Assembly: GCA_024225035.1 (NCBI GenBank)
Contig: JAAEMX010000211.1
Coordinates: 207,077-271,076, forward strand
Direction: 5' to 3'
DNA: 64,000 nucleotides
Source: Lentisphaerota bacterium
GTDB taxonomy: Bacteria; Verrucomicrobiota; Lentisphaeria; Victivallales; Victivallaceae
Shown here: in pieces, positions 46,927-56,110 of the stretch
How the letters are laid out: every line of letters begins with the position of its first letter
Position numbering within the stretch: the stretch's first letter is position 1
Position numbers and translations under genes: made by a program
The notes under the pieces: generated by a model
What the model was told of the DNA's origin: nothing
The model's input: only the letters and a program-made list of their open reading frames with translations
Database searches by the model: none

Positions 46927-47793
46927 ATGAGCATACCTATAAAAAAACTTAAGTGCGGCTTTAAAATGCCCGTCTTTGGAATGGGAACGTGGATAATGGG
47001 TGGAGATACCGAACGTGATCCTGAAAATGATGGTCAAAATGATATAGCCTCTCTTATAGCAGGACTGGAACGCGGTTTAACACTTATTGATACCGCTGAA
47101 ATGTATGCGAACGGCTTTGCCGAAAAAATAGTCGGTCAGGCAACTAAAGGGCGCAACCGTGAAAGCTTATTCATAACCTCAAAAGTTTGGCCCACTCACC
47201 TTTCATACGACGGAGTATTGAAGGCTTGTGAGAATAGCCTAAAACGTCTAGGCACTGATTATCTTGATTTATACCTGATTCACAAACCTAATGATGAGTT
47301 TCCAATTGAAGAAACCATGAAAGCATTGGATAAACTGTCTGATGAGAAAGTCATTAGAGCTATAGGTGTCAGCAATTTTACAGCATCAAGGCTAAAAAAG
47401 GCTCAAGCCTGTGCTAATCATAAAATTGTTTTAAATCAAACTCATTATAATCTATCCTGTCGCGAGCCGGAAACAGAGTTGCTGACTTACTGTCAGGATA
47501 ACCATATAATGCTCGAAGCATGGCGCCCTTTGCAAAAAGGAGCAATACTTGACGCTGAATCTCCTTTACTTGATGAGATGTGCGAAAAATACAGCAAAAC
47601 CAGATCACAAATTGCCCTGAACTGGCTGATATCCCAGCCTAATGTTGTCACCATGTCAACCATGCGTTCAGTAAAGCATATTGAAGAGAATATGGGGGCT
47701 GTCGGCTGGAGCATGCATGCTGACGATATAAATCGTCTACGACACGAATTCCCGGGACAAATAAAAATATCTGATGTAGTCCCACTAAGTTGA
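46927..47793 (+). CDS. Aldo/keto reductase
   Basis: 288 residues, (beta/alpha)8 barrel. Catalytic residues are visible: Asp55 and Tyr60 in LIDTAEMYANG, Lys86 in ITSKVW and His119 in LYLIHKP. Later AIGVSNFTASRL and NWLISQPNVVTMSTMRS bind NADPH. Reduces carbonyls of unknown substrate. A GGAGGAAAA ribosome site is upstream. pepF follows after 20 bases and may be cotranscribed. Confidence 0.92.
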   Translation: MSIPIKKLKCGFKMPVFGMGTWIMGGDTERDPENDGQNDIASLIAGLERGLTLIDTAEMYANGFAEKIVGQATKGRNRESLFITSKVWPTHLSYDGVLKACENSLKRLGTDYLDLYLIHKPNDEFPIEETMKALDKLSDEKVIRAIGVSNFTASRLKKAQACANHKIVLNQTHYNLSCREPETELLTYCQDNHIMLEAWRPLQKGAILDAESPLLDEMCEKYSKTRSQIALNWLISQPNVVTMSTMRSVKHIEENMGAVGWSMHADDINRLRHEFPGQIKISDVVPLS

Positions 47794-47813
47794 AAATCTG
47801 AAAGGAATACCTT

Positions 47814-49616
47814 ATGACTGATAAAAAACTGCCGCAACGCAATGAACTTCCTCAAGAAATGACTTGGAACTTGGAAATTATGTACAAGAACTCCAAAGAG
47901 TGGGAAGACGATTTTTCTAAAATTCCCGAACTTCTTGAAAAGTTCATGGCCTTCAAAGGAAAATTGAAAGATTCTGCGGCTATGTTAAGAGATGCAATTG
48001 AAGCAAGTGATGCCATGGAACGCCTTGCTGAAAAAGTTTATGTATATGCCCATTTGAGATCGGATGAAGATACCGCTGATTCAAAAAACCGCTCAAAAGT
48101 TGATCGTGCAAGTGCTCTTTTTGCAGAAATTTCAGGCAAAACAGCATGGTTTGATCCTGAAATAATGGAAATACACCCTGAAGTTATGGCCCAGTTCCTG
48201 CAAGCGGAAGATCTGGCTTTTTATAAACGCAGCCTTGAAGAACTTCTCAGAGAAAGGCCGCACACTCTTTCGGAGAAAGAAGAACGCATTCTGGGAATGT
48301 CTTCTGATGTAATGAGCACTCCGTCAAAAACTTTCAGCATGCTTAATAACGCTGATTTGAGATTCCCCGAAATAAACAATGAGTCCGGCACAAAAGTGGA
48401 AATGACTCACGGTAACTACATAAAATTTCTGGAGTGTTCCAAGCGCGAAGTGCGCAAAGATGCTTTTGAAGGAATGTATGACACTTACAACAAGTTCAGA
48501 AACACCTTCTCTTCAACTCTTGACGGAACCATTAAACGTCACGTTTTGGGCTCAAAAATACGCAACCACAAATCTGCATTGGGCTCAGCTCTTTTTGGAG
48601 ATAATATCCCCGAAGAAGTTTACCGCAACTTGATTCAGGCAGTTCACGATAAACTCCCCGCGCTTCACAAATATATGCAGTTGCGCTGTGATGCCTTGAA
48701 ACTTGATAAGCTCGACATGTACGATATTTTCTGCCCTCTTGTACCTGAATGTAAGGTAGAAGTTACATGGCAAGAAGCAGTCAAGTGGGTCAGAGAAGCC
48801 TTAAAACCAATGGGAAAAGAATACTGCAACACTCTTGAAAAAACATTTGAGCAACGCTGGGTCGATATTATGGAGTGCCGCGGCAAACGCTCAGGAGCTT
48901 ACTCCAGCGGCTGTTACGACAGCTATCCATACTTGCTGCTGAACTTCCACGGCACGCTTAACGATGTGTTCACTCTAGCTCATGAGCTTGGTCATTCTAT
49001 GCACTCTTACTATTCGCACCACGCTCAGGAATATCATTATGCTGACTATCGCATTTTTGTTGCTGAGGTAGCGTCTACAACCAACGAACAGCTATTACAT
49101 CAGTACTTGATGAAAAACACACAAGATAAGAATCTCAAAGCTTATCTGCTGTGCCACTTACTTGATGAGCTGCGGGGAACGATTTACCGTCAGACTCAGT
49201 TTGCAGAATTTGAACTCTGGATGCATGAACAGTCTGAACAGGGCGTTCCACTTACACCGGATGTATTGTCTGAGAAATATTTTGAACTTAATAAGTTGTA
49301 TTATGGTGATTCAGTGAATTCTGACCAAAGGATCGAGATGGAGTGGGCTAGAATCCCGCATTTCTACTACAACTTCTATGTTTATAAATATGCTACTGGA
49401 ATTTCAGCGGCAGTAGAGCTTTCTCAGAATATCCTTAGTGGAGACTCCAGGAAAATTGAAGATTACTTTGGCTTCCTGAAGGCTGGAGACTCCAAGGATG
49501 TACTGGACATAATGAAGGATGCCGGCGTTGACCTTTCAACTCCTAAACCTGTACATGATGCTCTTGATTTGTTTGATAAAACAGTTGACCAGCTCAGAGA
49601 GCTTTTGGAACTATAG
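47814..49616 (+). CDS. pepF: Oligoendopeptidase F
   Basis: 600 residues, the usual length for the family, M3B metallopeptidase. TLAHELGHSMHSYYS, near residue 390, holds the zinc HExxH site; the third ligand Glu follows in FVAEVASTTNEQLL. The N-terminal helical part closes over the active site. It degrades peptides of roughly 7-17 residues in the cytoplasm. Convergent with cobS, only 7 bases apart. Confidence 0.95.
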   Translation: MTDKKLPQRNELPQEMTWNLEIMYKNSKEWEDDFSKIPELLEKFMAFKGKLKDSAAMLRDAIEASDAMERLAEKVYVYAHLRSDEDTADSKNRSKVDRASALFAEISGKTAWFDPEIMEIHPEVMAQFLQAEDLAFYKRSLEELLRERPHTLSEKEERILGMSSDVMSTPSKTFSMLNNADLRFPEINNESGTKVEMTHGNYIKFLECSKREVRKDAFEGMYDTYNKFRNTFSSTLDGTIKRHVLGSKIRNHKSALGSALFGDNIPEEVYRNLIQAVHDKLPALHKYMQLRCDALKLDKLDMYDIFCPLVPECKVEVTWQEAVKWVREALKPMGKEYCNTLEKTFEQRWVDIMECRGKRSGAYSSGCYDSYPYLLLNFHGTLNDVFTLAHELGHSMHSYYSHHAQEYHYADYRIFVAEVASTTNEQLLHQYLMKNTQDKNLKAYLLCHLLDELRGTIYRQTQFAEFELWMHEQSEQGVPLTPDVLSEKYFELNKLYYGDSVNSDQRIEMEWARIPHFYYNFYVYKYATGISAAVELSQNILSGDSRKIEDYFGFLKAGDSKDVLDIMKDAGVDLSTPKPVHDALDLFDKTVDQLRELLEL

Positions 49617-49623
49617 TTTCAAA

Positions 49624-50352
49624 TCAGCCTGCGACGAGAACCAGCAGAATCAAAAGTTCTGCTATCTCTTCGCAGGTGCCGACCGTATCACCAGTTGCCC
49701 CGCCAAGGTGTTTAAAGGATTCATTTCTCCAGTATATCACCCACACAGCGACAGTAAACGCGGCTATTATACCATGCCAATTGAACAACCACCATGCCGA
49801 AACCAGCAAGAACAGCAAAGGCCAGATAAAGTTTACAATAGACTGCTTGCGGTAAAGAATTTCAGCCATACCACTCTTACGTGCATACCGGGTTACAGTT
49901 ATATACATCGGCATGGCACATCTTCCGGCTAATGGAATAAGCAGCATAGCATATTTCAGCATTGATGGAGCAATAGAAAACAATGCCACAGCTTTAAGCC
50001 CCAACACAATTAGCATTGCAAAAACTCCCATAGCGCCTATTCTGCTGTCCCTCATTATCTCCAATTTTCTTTCTCGAGGCCTGCTGCTGAAAAAGCCATC
50101 GGCAGTATCAGCCAAACCATCCAAATGAAAGCATTTTGAAAACATTTCCAGTAGAGTTACCAGCAAGATTACAGTGATAATGTGCGGAAATATGTTTTGA
50201 AGTAAAATAGCAACCAGATAGCCAATTACTCCAAGAACTAACCCAACAAGAGGGAAAAAGGTTTTACATCCTTCAAGGTCTCTTTCATTTGGGATGAAGC
50301 CCGGAACAGGAATTGGCGTAATCATTGTCAAAGCCGCCAGAAATCTTCTCAT
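49624..50352 (-). CDS. cobS: Adenosylcobinamide-GDP ribazoletransferase
   Basis: 242 residues, about seven membrane helices. Joins adenosylcobinamide-GDP with alpha-ribazole (phosphate) at the last step of B12 assembly. LDGLADTADGFFSSRPRERK and MRDSRIGAMG form the CDP-alcohol-like active site. Last gene of the B12 operon; its start overlaps the cobT stop by 4 bases. Confidence 0.94.
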   Translation of the reverse strand: MRRFLAALTMITPIPVPGFIPNERDLEGCKTFFPLVGLVLGVIGYLVAILLQNIFPHIITVILLVTLLEMFSKCFHLDGLADTADGFFSSRPRERKLEIMRDSRIGAMGVFAMLIVLGLKAVALFSIAPSMLKYAMLLIPLAGRCAMPMYITVTRYARKSGMAEILYRKQSIVNFIWPLLFLLVSAWWLFNWHGIIAAFTVAVWVIYWRNESFKHLGGATGDTVGTCEEIAELLILLVLVAG

Positions 50353-51416
50353 AATCCCTCCTCGGTAATATTTGATTCTTCAAAAGTTGTCATACGTGTC
50401 ATTACTTTGACTGCTGCATCAATTAAATTCATAGCCAGTGCTGCGCCAGTCCCCTCGCCTAGCCTTAAATCAAGATAGAAAAGAGGTTTTTTATCCAAAA
50501 GCCTGAGCATATGCGGATGCCCTCGTTCCATGCTGCCATGGGACTGAATCATATATTCTGCTGATTCTGGGCAAAGCCCATGTGCGATAACCGCGGCTGC
50601 TGTTGTTATAAAGCCGTCCACAATAATTGGTTTGCGATTTGCGGCTGCCCCAAGAATAAGGCCAGCAAGGCCTCCTATTTCAAACCCGCCAACCTTGCTT
50701 AAGACATCAAGGGCATCAGTTGGATCAGGTTTGTTTATCTTTATTCCCCTTTTGATTGCATTAGCTTTGAGATGCAGTTTTTCATCAGGTAGACCGGCAC
50801 CGCGATCAACTACCTCCTCAATATTGTCAATTCCAGCCATCACCGCTACTATAGCTGAACTGGATGAAGTATTTCCTATTCCCATTTCACCTATTCCAAA
50901 GACATCAGTATCAGATGCCAAGCGTTCGGCAATTTCTATTCCTGCTTCAACTGCAGCTCTGGCTTGTTCTCTTGTCATCGCCGGGCCTTGAGCAAAGCTT
51001 GCGGTTCCATGTGCAACTTTTTTATCCACCAAAGCTCCGGTGTCAGTCAAGTGTGACACATCCCCATTAATCCCCATGTCAACAACGGTCAAATCAGCTC
51101 CAGCATGCTCTGCCAGAATGCAAATACTGCCTTTGCCCTTTGTAAAGTTTTCTGTTACCAGCTTGGTCACATCCTGAGGCTGTTCACTCACTCCGTCAGC
51201 AACGATACCATGATCTCCGGACATCACAACGATGTGCTTGCGCGCTACCGGCGGTTTCAACGAATGGGTGATTCCGCACAAATCCACAGCCAGGTCAAAA
51301 ACTCTTCCTAAAGACCAGCGTGGTATTGCCAAATCAAGAATATGGTCTGTAGCCTGCTGTCGATATTTTGTTGACTGCGGCTGAATTCTGGTAATAGTTT
51401 TTTCAATTAACCCCAT
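50349..51416 (-). CDS. cobT: Nicotinate-nucleotide-dimethylbenzimidazole phosphoribosyltransferase
   Basis: 355 residues, full length. Activates the lower-ligand base, making alpha-ribazole phosphate from nicotinate mononucleotide. KPVARKHIVVMSGDHGIVADG is near the N terminus; FGIGEMGIGNTSSSSAI and the C-terminal LGEGTGAALAM with the catalytic Glu are typical of CobT. The native base is not told by sequence. Flanked by cobU and cobS. Confidence 0.95.
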   Translation of the reverse strand: MGLIEKTITRIQPQSTKYRQQATDHILDLAIPRWSLGRVFDLAVDLCGITHSLKPPVARKHIVVMSGDHGIVADGVSEQPQDVTKLVTENFTKGKGSICILAEHAGADLTVVDMGINGDVSHLTDTGALVDKKVAHGTASFAQGPAMTREQARAAVEAGIEIAERLASDTDVFGIGEMGIGNTSSSSAIVAVMAGIDNIEEVVDRGAGLPDEKLHLKANAIKRGIKINKPDPTDALDVLSKVGGFEIGGLAGLILGAAANRKPIIVDGFITTAAAVIAHGLCPESAEYMIQSHGSMERGHPHMLRLLDKKPLFYLDLRLGEGTGAALAMNLIDAAVKVMTRMTTFEESNITEEGL

Positions 51417-51420
51417 AAAA

Positions 51421-51960
51421 TTACCCTTTTAGTTGTAACGGCAAGCCGCAAGCTACCAGTATTACATGGTCAGCAAAGCCCGCAATTGTCTGCGAACAAC
51501 GTCCAGAAAGGTCCCGGAACTTTCGGGACGCAGGATTATCCGGGACGATTCCCATCCCTACTTCATTTATAACAAAAATTATAACTCCAGAATGTTCTGC
51601 ACAAGCTTGTTTAAGTTCAGTGCATAAACTGATCATATCTGATTCTTGAATTTCTTCATTATTTTTTTCAGCCTGATACATCAAGTTATTAATCCAAAGC
51701 GTCAGGCAATCTACTAAGATTGTCTCCCCGTTTTTTATCTGCCTGATAGCTTGAACAATATCCACCTGTTCTTCAACAGTACGCCAACCAGCTCCTGTAC
51801 GCATCATCTGATGATGCTTAACCCGATCCTCCATTTCGCCATCCAGCACGGGAGCTGTGGCGATATATACTTTAGGCTTTCCGGTTTCAGCAGCCAAGCG
51901 TTCTGAATGAGAACTTTTGCCGCTTCGCGCGCCTCCGGTTATCAGGTATACTTCAGCCAT
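51421..51960 (-). CDS. cobU: Adenosylcobinamide kinase / adenosylcobinamide-phosphate guanylyltransferase
   Basis: 179 residues from the ATG at 51960, which has GAGGG 8 bases upstream; an upstream in-frame start overlaps cobC. Bifunctional enzyme that phosphorylates adenosylcobinamide and transfers GMP. P-loop GGARSGKSSHSE; RVKHHQMMR contains the His that is guanylylated; VDCLTLWINNLM and INEVGMGIVPDNPASR follow, all CobU marks. Confidence 0.95.
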   Translation of the reverse strand: MAEVYLITGGARSGKSSHSERLAAETGKPKVYIATAPVLDGEMEDRVKHHQMMRTGAGWRTVEEQVDIVQAIRQIKNGETILVDCLTLWINNLMYQAEKNNEEIQESDMISLCTELKQACAEHSGVIIFVINEVGMGIVPDNPASRKFRDLSGRCSQTIAGFADHVILVACGLPLQLKG

Positions 51961-51964
51961 ATTG

Positions 51965-52567
51965 CTATCCCTCAATGATTTCAAGTTTATAATTCAAACT
52001 GCATAAGACACCAGTACCCTGCCCAAACAATCTTACTTGTGATATTGAGCCTCTGGATACCTCAAAGCCCAAAACTTTTTTGTAGTTTCCAGTTATAAGT
52101 TTACAGACCAGAGAGCAAATTACGCCGCCATGGGTGAACAGTAAAATATTTTCCGCTGTTGACGCTTGCAGCAATTCTATTACCTTGTCCATGCGGTCAA
52201 AAAAATCACCCAGCTTTTCACCCTTTGGAAAGGAAAAATCCTCTTTTTCTTCAAACCACTCTTTGACCTCAAGCGGCCAATCCTTACTTATTTCACCAAA
52301 ACTTTTTCCTTCCCAGTCTCCAAAATCTATTTCACGCAGTTCCGGCACTGTTAAGGCAGGAGCTTCACCACTGAGTTCCAAAGTTTGCTGCACTCGCAGC
52401 ATCGGACTGGCGTAAACCTCTTCGTATTTTAAATCCTGCAGGAACTCCCCAATAGCAGAGGCTTCCTGCCTGCCTTTTTCTGAAAGTGGAACATCCATAG
52501 AACCGACATACAAAGAGTCATATTCTTCAGGCAATGAGCCGTGCCTTATTAAATAAACATTTTTCAT
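51965..52567 (-). CDS. cobC: Alpha-ribazole phosphatase, histidine phosphatase family
   Basis: 200 residues from the ATG at 52567, with AAGGAGGG 10 bases upstream. LIRHGSLPEEY carries the phospho-His RHG; VQQTLELSG and FTHGGVICSLV supply the second His. In B12 synthesis it removes phosphate from alpha-ribazole-5'-phosphate; the family also includes phosphoglycerate mutase, so the role rests on the operon. Start overlaps the cbiB stop by 4 bases. Confidence 0.88.
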   Translation of the reverse strand: MKNVYLIRHGSLPEEYDSLYVGSMDVPLSEKGRQEASAIGEFLQDLKYEEVYASPMLRVQQTLELSGEAPALTVPELREIDFGDWEGKSFGEISKDWPLEVKEWFEEKEDFSFPKGEKLGDFFDRMDKVIELLQASTAENILLFTHGGVICSLVCKLITGNYKKVLGFEVSRGSISQVRLFGQGTGVLCSLNYKLEIIEG

Positions 52568-53547
52568 AATGCAATTACCCTCCTTAAGGCAATAAAAAAC
52601 GCACAAGTTAAAGCGCTGAATATAATAGTTGTTCCATACGCTAGAATTCTAGCACGATATATATGTCTTGGAGTTAGTTTTTCCAACTCTACACCCCATT
52701 CATCATAATGTTTAACTCCACCAGAATAAACTGTCGGACCACCGAGTTTAACTCCAAGAGCCCCGGCGAAGGCAGCCATTCCCCAGTTTGAGTTTGGACT
52801 TGGATGCTTTCTGCGATCACGCCATGCATACTTTACAGCGTTAATTGCCCGCATTCCTGTAAACAGCGCTGTTAAAAATATAGCAATTAAAGTAAGTCTG
52901 GCTGGAATAAAGTTCAAGACATCATCCAAGCGAGCAGCGAAAGTTCCAAAACGCTTATAGCGATCATTCCTGTAACCAAACATGGCGTCTAATGTGTTAG
53001 CGGCACGGTAAAAACAAGCAGCACCCACAGCTCCGGGGATTCCCCAGAAAAGCCAGCCAACAGCCGCAAAAAATATTGCTGCAGTGACTCCGTCAATAAT
53101 ATTTTCACCGACACTTTCCAGGCAAGAACGAATAACTCCGGCTTCATCTAGTTTATCCGGGTCGCGACTAACGATCATTCCAACCTTCTGTCTTGCGAGG
53201 TTCAAATCATTTTTCTGCAGTGCGTCCTCAATAACCTTAGAATGGTCGTTCAAACTGCGTGCTGCAATTGTCACATACACGCATAAAGCCCCAACAATTA
53301 ATCCAAACCAAATATTAATTTCACAGAAAAACACAGTTAACAAAACCGGAATTGCAGTCATACAAGCGATTGCAGTCAAGGCACATAAAGTTCCACTTAA
53401 AGAACCATTACCCGTTATTTTACGATAAATTTTTTCCAGCCATGAAGCCAGTCTGCCGAAAAGCGCAACAGGATGCAGTTTTCCCTGAGGATCTCCCCGC
53501 AGTGCATCCAGAAGCAAAGAAATTGTCAGCAGTAAAGCCAGTTCCAT
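52564..53547 (-). CDS. cbiB: Adenosylcobinamide-phosphate synthase CbiB
   Basis: 327 residues, about five membrane helices. Attaches (R)-1-amino-2-propanol phosphate to adenosylcobyric acid. LDALRGDPQGKLHPVALFGRL near the start and FWGIPGAVGAACFYRAANTLD, then SPNSNWGMAAFAGALGVKLGG are standard CbiB segments. It starts 1 base after the cobD-cbiP gene ends, whose CobD half makes its aminopropanol substrate. Confidence 0.94.
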   Translation of the reverse strand: MELALLLTISLLLDALRGDPQGKLHPVALFGRLASWLEKIYRKITGNGSLSGTLCALTAIACMTAIPVLLTVFFCEINIWFGLIVGALCVYVTIAARSLNDHSKVIEDALQKNDLNLARQKVGMIVSRDPDKLDEAGVIRSCLESVGENIIDGVTAAIFFAAVGWLFWGIPGAVGAACFYRAANTLDAMFGYRNDRYKRFGTFAARLDDVLNFIPARLTLIAIFLTALFTGMRAINAVKYAWRDRRKHPSPNSNWGMAAFAGALGVKLGGPTVYSGGVKHYDEWGVELEKLTPRHIYRARILAYGTTIIFSALTCAFFIALRRVIAL

Positions 53548-53548
53548 A

Positions 53549-56110
53549 CTAAAGCCCCATGACTTTATATATATGTTTCATGTCCACGCCTTCACGTACT
53601 GTGTCAGCCAGACGGTTAAGCGCATCTTCAGTGTCGTAAGTTGTACAAATTTTGCGCAATGGCGCGCGTCCTGTATCACGTCTTATTATATCGATAAACT
53701 CACGTCGAAAAGCATCATCATCAAATACACCATGCAAATACGTCAGCCAAATTCGATCAGCAGCAAAGCCAACAGGCACGCCTTTATCACTGACAATGCT
53801 GATCAATTTTTCATCGGCACATACAGTAGAACCGTGATGTATTTCATAGCCAGAAACGTTCAAGTCCGCTTGTTCCCATAAGGCACTTGTGCGGCTTAGA
53901 TTTTTCTTAGGTTTAAGCTCTGTTTCAAGCGGCAGAAAGCCAAAACCAGATAATTCTTTGGTATCAGACTCAAGGCCGTTTGGGTCATAAATTTTATTTC
54001 CGGCCATTTGCAGTCCACCACAAATTCCGATAAACCATGAACCGTTCGCAACCGCTTCACTTATTTTGTCCGCCAGTCCATTGGCTCTAATAGCCTCCAA
54101 ATCACCGATCACATTCTTGCTCCCCGGTAAAATTACTACATCCGGATTGCCGAAATCAGCCGGGCTACGAACCTTACGTACATTCATGTCAGGTTCTATG
54201 TCGAAGGGCGCAAAATCGGTAAAGTTGGCGATATGAGGCAGTCCTACCAAAACCACATCAAGTGCATCAGGGTCTTTCGGAGTATCTCCAATAAAAGAAA
54301 ATGATACCGAATCTTCTTCCGGCAAACCAAGGTTGTGGATATAAGGAATTACTCCAAGAACAGGCTTGCCTGTATAATCCTCAACGTACTTATGGGCTGG
54401 ATCAAGCAAGGTTGCGTCACCACGAAAACGGTTTACCAGGAACCCTGCCAGCAAGTCACGTTCCCATTGCGCAAATGTATCAACTGTGCCGATGAAGGAT
54501 GCATACACACCTCCTCTATCAATATCTCCCGCAAGCAAAACAGGACTTTGGGCATAACGTGCCATGTTCATATTGACAATATCTGAATCCTTGAGATTCA
54601 TTTCACCGGGGCTGCCTGCCCCTTCCAGAACAATTGCATCATAATCTTTTTCCAGCGAATCATAAACCGCTTTGACTTTCCCAAAAAGTTCACGCTTGTA
54701 ATTGAAGTATTCTTTTACTCGCATGTTACCAATCGGCTGTCCCATAAAAATAACCTGAGAACCAGTATCAGTAGAGGGCTTCAGCAATACCGGGTTCATA
54801 CGAACATCGGGATCAAGCCTGCATGCTTCCGCCTGCACCACTTGTGCTCTACCCATCTCACAGCCATCAGTGGTAACATATGAGTTCAGAGCCATATTCT
54901 GAGACTTAAATGGAGCAACCTGATAGCCATCCTGAAGCAGAATACGGCAGAACGCCGCAGTCAATACACTTTTACCTGCATTAGAGCAAGTTCCCTGCAG
55001 CATTAGAGACGGTTTGCGCTTTTTAAGCTTAATATTAAATTTTGTTGGAATATCACAACCCAATACTTCAGCTAAAGCAGATACAAGCTTAATATTTTGC
55101 TCAGGTAATTTAACCGCAACTCTTATGTAATTCTCATCAAGGCCAACAAAGTTAGAGCAATCACGCACCGCAATATGATGTGTGCGAAGTAAGGTTTCAC
55201 GTACCTGCGCTGCCTTCTTCGGTAATTTTAATAAAAGGAAATTGGCTAATCCAGGAAAGACTTTAACTCCTCTTAGTTGATGCAAAGCCTCAATCATTTT
55301 TTCTTTCGCAGCTATATTTGCATCAATAGTTTGCTTGCGGTATTCATCTCCTGCATTAAGTACCTCAACGCCAAACTTCTGGGCAAAAGTATTAACTGAC
55401 CAGTCCGGTAAGTGCTGCTTGATTTGTTCAATCAACTCAGGCGCGCCAACAGCTAGGCCAAGCCTGAGGCCGGGAACGGCATAGAACTTAGTCATTGACC
55501 TAAGTACAATCACATTTTCAGGCACTTCAGGCAGCAAAGAAATATCAGCTTCGGCAAACTCTGAAAAAGCTTCATCTATGACAAATATCGAATCCCGATG
55601 CTTAGCAGCCAAGTAACGAATTGCATCAGGCTGCATCGCAGTTCCCGCAGGGTTACCGGGATGTCCTATAAAAACTAAAGATGGCTGATTTAACTCAGCT
55701 CCCAGTTTCTCAACTTCAGGCACAAAAGTATTATGCTCATCCCCATTGACAAAATTGACTTCAAGGTCACTTATACTGCATGCCTTTTCATAATCAATAT
55801 ACGCTGGAGCGGCAATGACAGCTCTTTTTAAATGCAAAGCTCGGGGTATGGCATAAATAAGTTCATTTGAACCATTCCCCACACAAATCATAGATGTCGC
55901 AACTTTAAAATAACTTGCAGCAGAGTCAATAAGTTCAGTATAGTTTGGGTCAGGATAATTAACTAACTGCTCGACAGTTCGGCTTAATAACGACCGAATG
56001 AAATCCGGCGGACCAGCAGGATTAATGCTGGCACTGAAATCCATGATTTCTTCAGGACTGCATTTAAGCTGCTTTGCTATTTTAAAAATATTTCCGCCGT
56101 GTCCCTGCAT
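53549..56110 (-). CDS. CobD-CbiP fusion: threonine-phosphate decarboxylase joined to cobyric acid synthase
   Basis: 853 residues, two complete enzymes in one chain. Residues 1 to about 355 are a class I/II aminotransferase-fold PLP enzyme: GHGGNIFKIAKQL, DFSASINPAGPP, IDEAFSEFAE and SMTKFYAVPGLRLG with the PLP Lys208; this is CobD, which makes aminopropanol phosphate from threonine phosphate. Residues about 366-853 are CbiP/CobQ: LQGTCSNAGKSVLTAAF (P-loop), FKSQNMALNSYVT, GDIDRGGVYASFIG, and the glutaminase with Cys697 (GICGGLQMAG) and His793 (YLHGVF). CbiP amidates four side chains of adenosylcobyrinic acid diamide. The start overlaps the hemL stop by 1 base. The product of this one gene would make one substrate of CbiB and the other, which cbiB just downstream then joins. 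Confidence 0.93.
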   Translation of the reverse strand: MQGHGGNIFKIAKQLKCSPEEIMDFSASINPAGPPDFIRSLLSRTVEQLVNYPDPNYTELIDSAASYFKVATSMICVGNGSNELIYAIPRALHLKRAVIAAPAYIDYEKACSISDLEVNFVNGDEHNTFVPEVEKLGAELNQPSLVFIGHPGNPAGTAMQPDAIRYLAAKHRDSIFVIDEAFSEFAEADISLLPEVPENVIVLRSMTKFYAVPGLRLGLAVGAPELIEQIKQHLPDWSVNTFAQKFGVEVLNAGDEYRKQTIDANIAAKEKMIEALHQLRGVKVFPGLANFLLLKLPKKAAQVRETLLRTHHIAVRDCSNFVGLDENYIRVAVKLPEQNIKLVSALAEVLGCDIPTKFNIKLKKRKPSLMLQGTCSNAGKSVLTAAFCRILLQDGYQVAPFKSQNMALNSYVTTDGCEMGRAQVVQAEACRLDPDVRMNPVLLKPSTDTGSQVIFMGQPIGNMRVKEYFNYKRELFGKVKAVYDSLEKDYDAIVLEGAGSPGEMNLKDSDIVNMNMARYAQSPVLLAGDIDRGGVYASFIGTVDTFAQWERDLLAGFLVNRFRGDATLLDPAHKYVEDYTGKPVLGVIPYIHNLGLPEEDSVSFSFIGDTPKDPDALDVVLVGLPHIANFTDFAPFDIEPDMNVRKVRSPADFGNPDVVILPGSKNVIGDLEAIRANGLADKISEAVANGSWFIGICGGLQMAGNKIYDPNGLESDTKELSGFGFLPLETELKPKKNLSRTSALWEQADLNVSGYEIHHGSTVCADEKLISIVSDKGVPVGFAADRIWLTYLHGVFDDDAFRREFIDIIRRDTGRAPLRKICTTYDTEDALNRLADTVREGVDMKHIYKVMGL

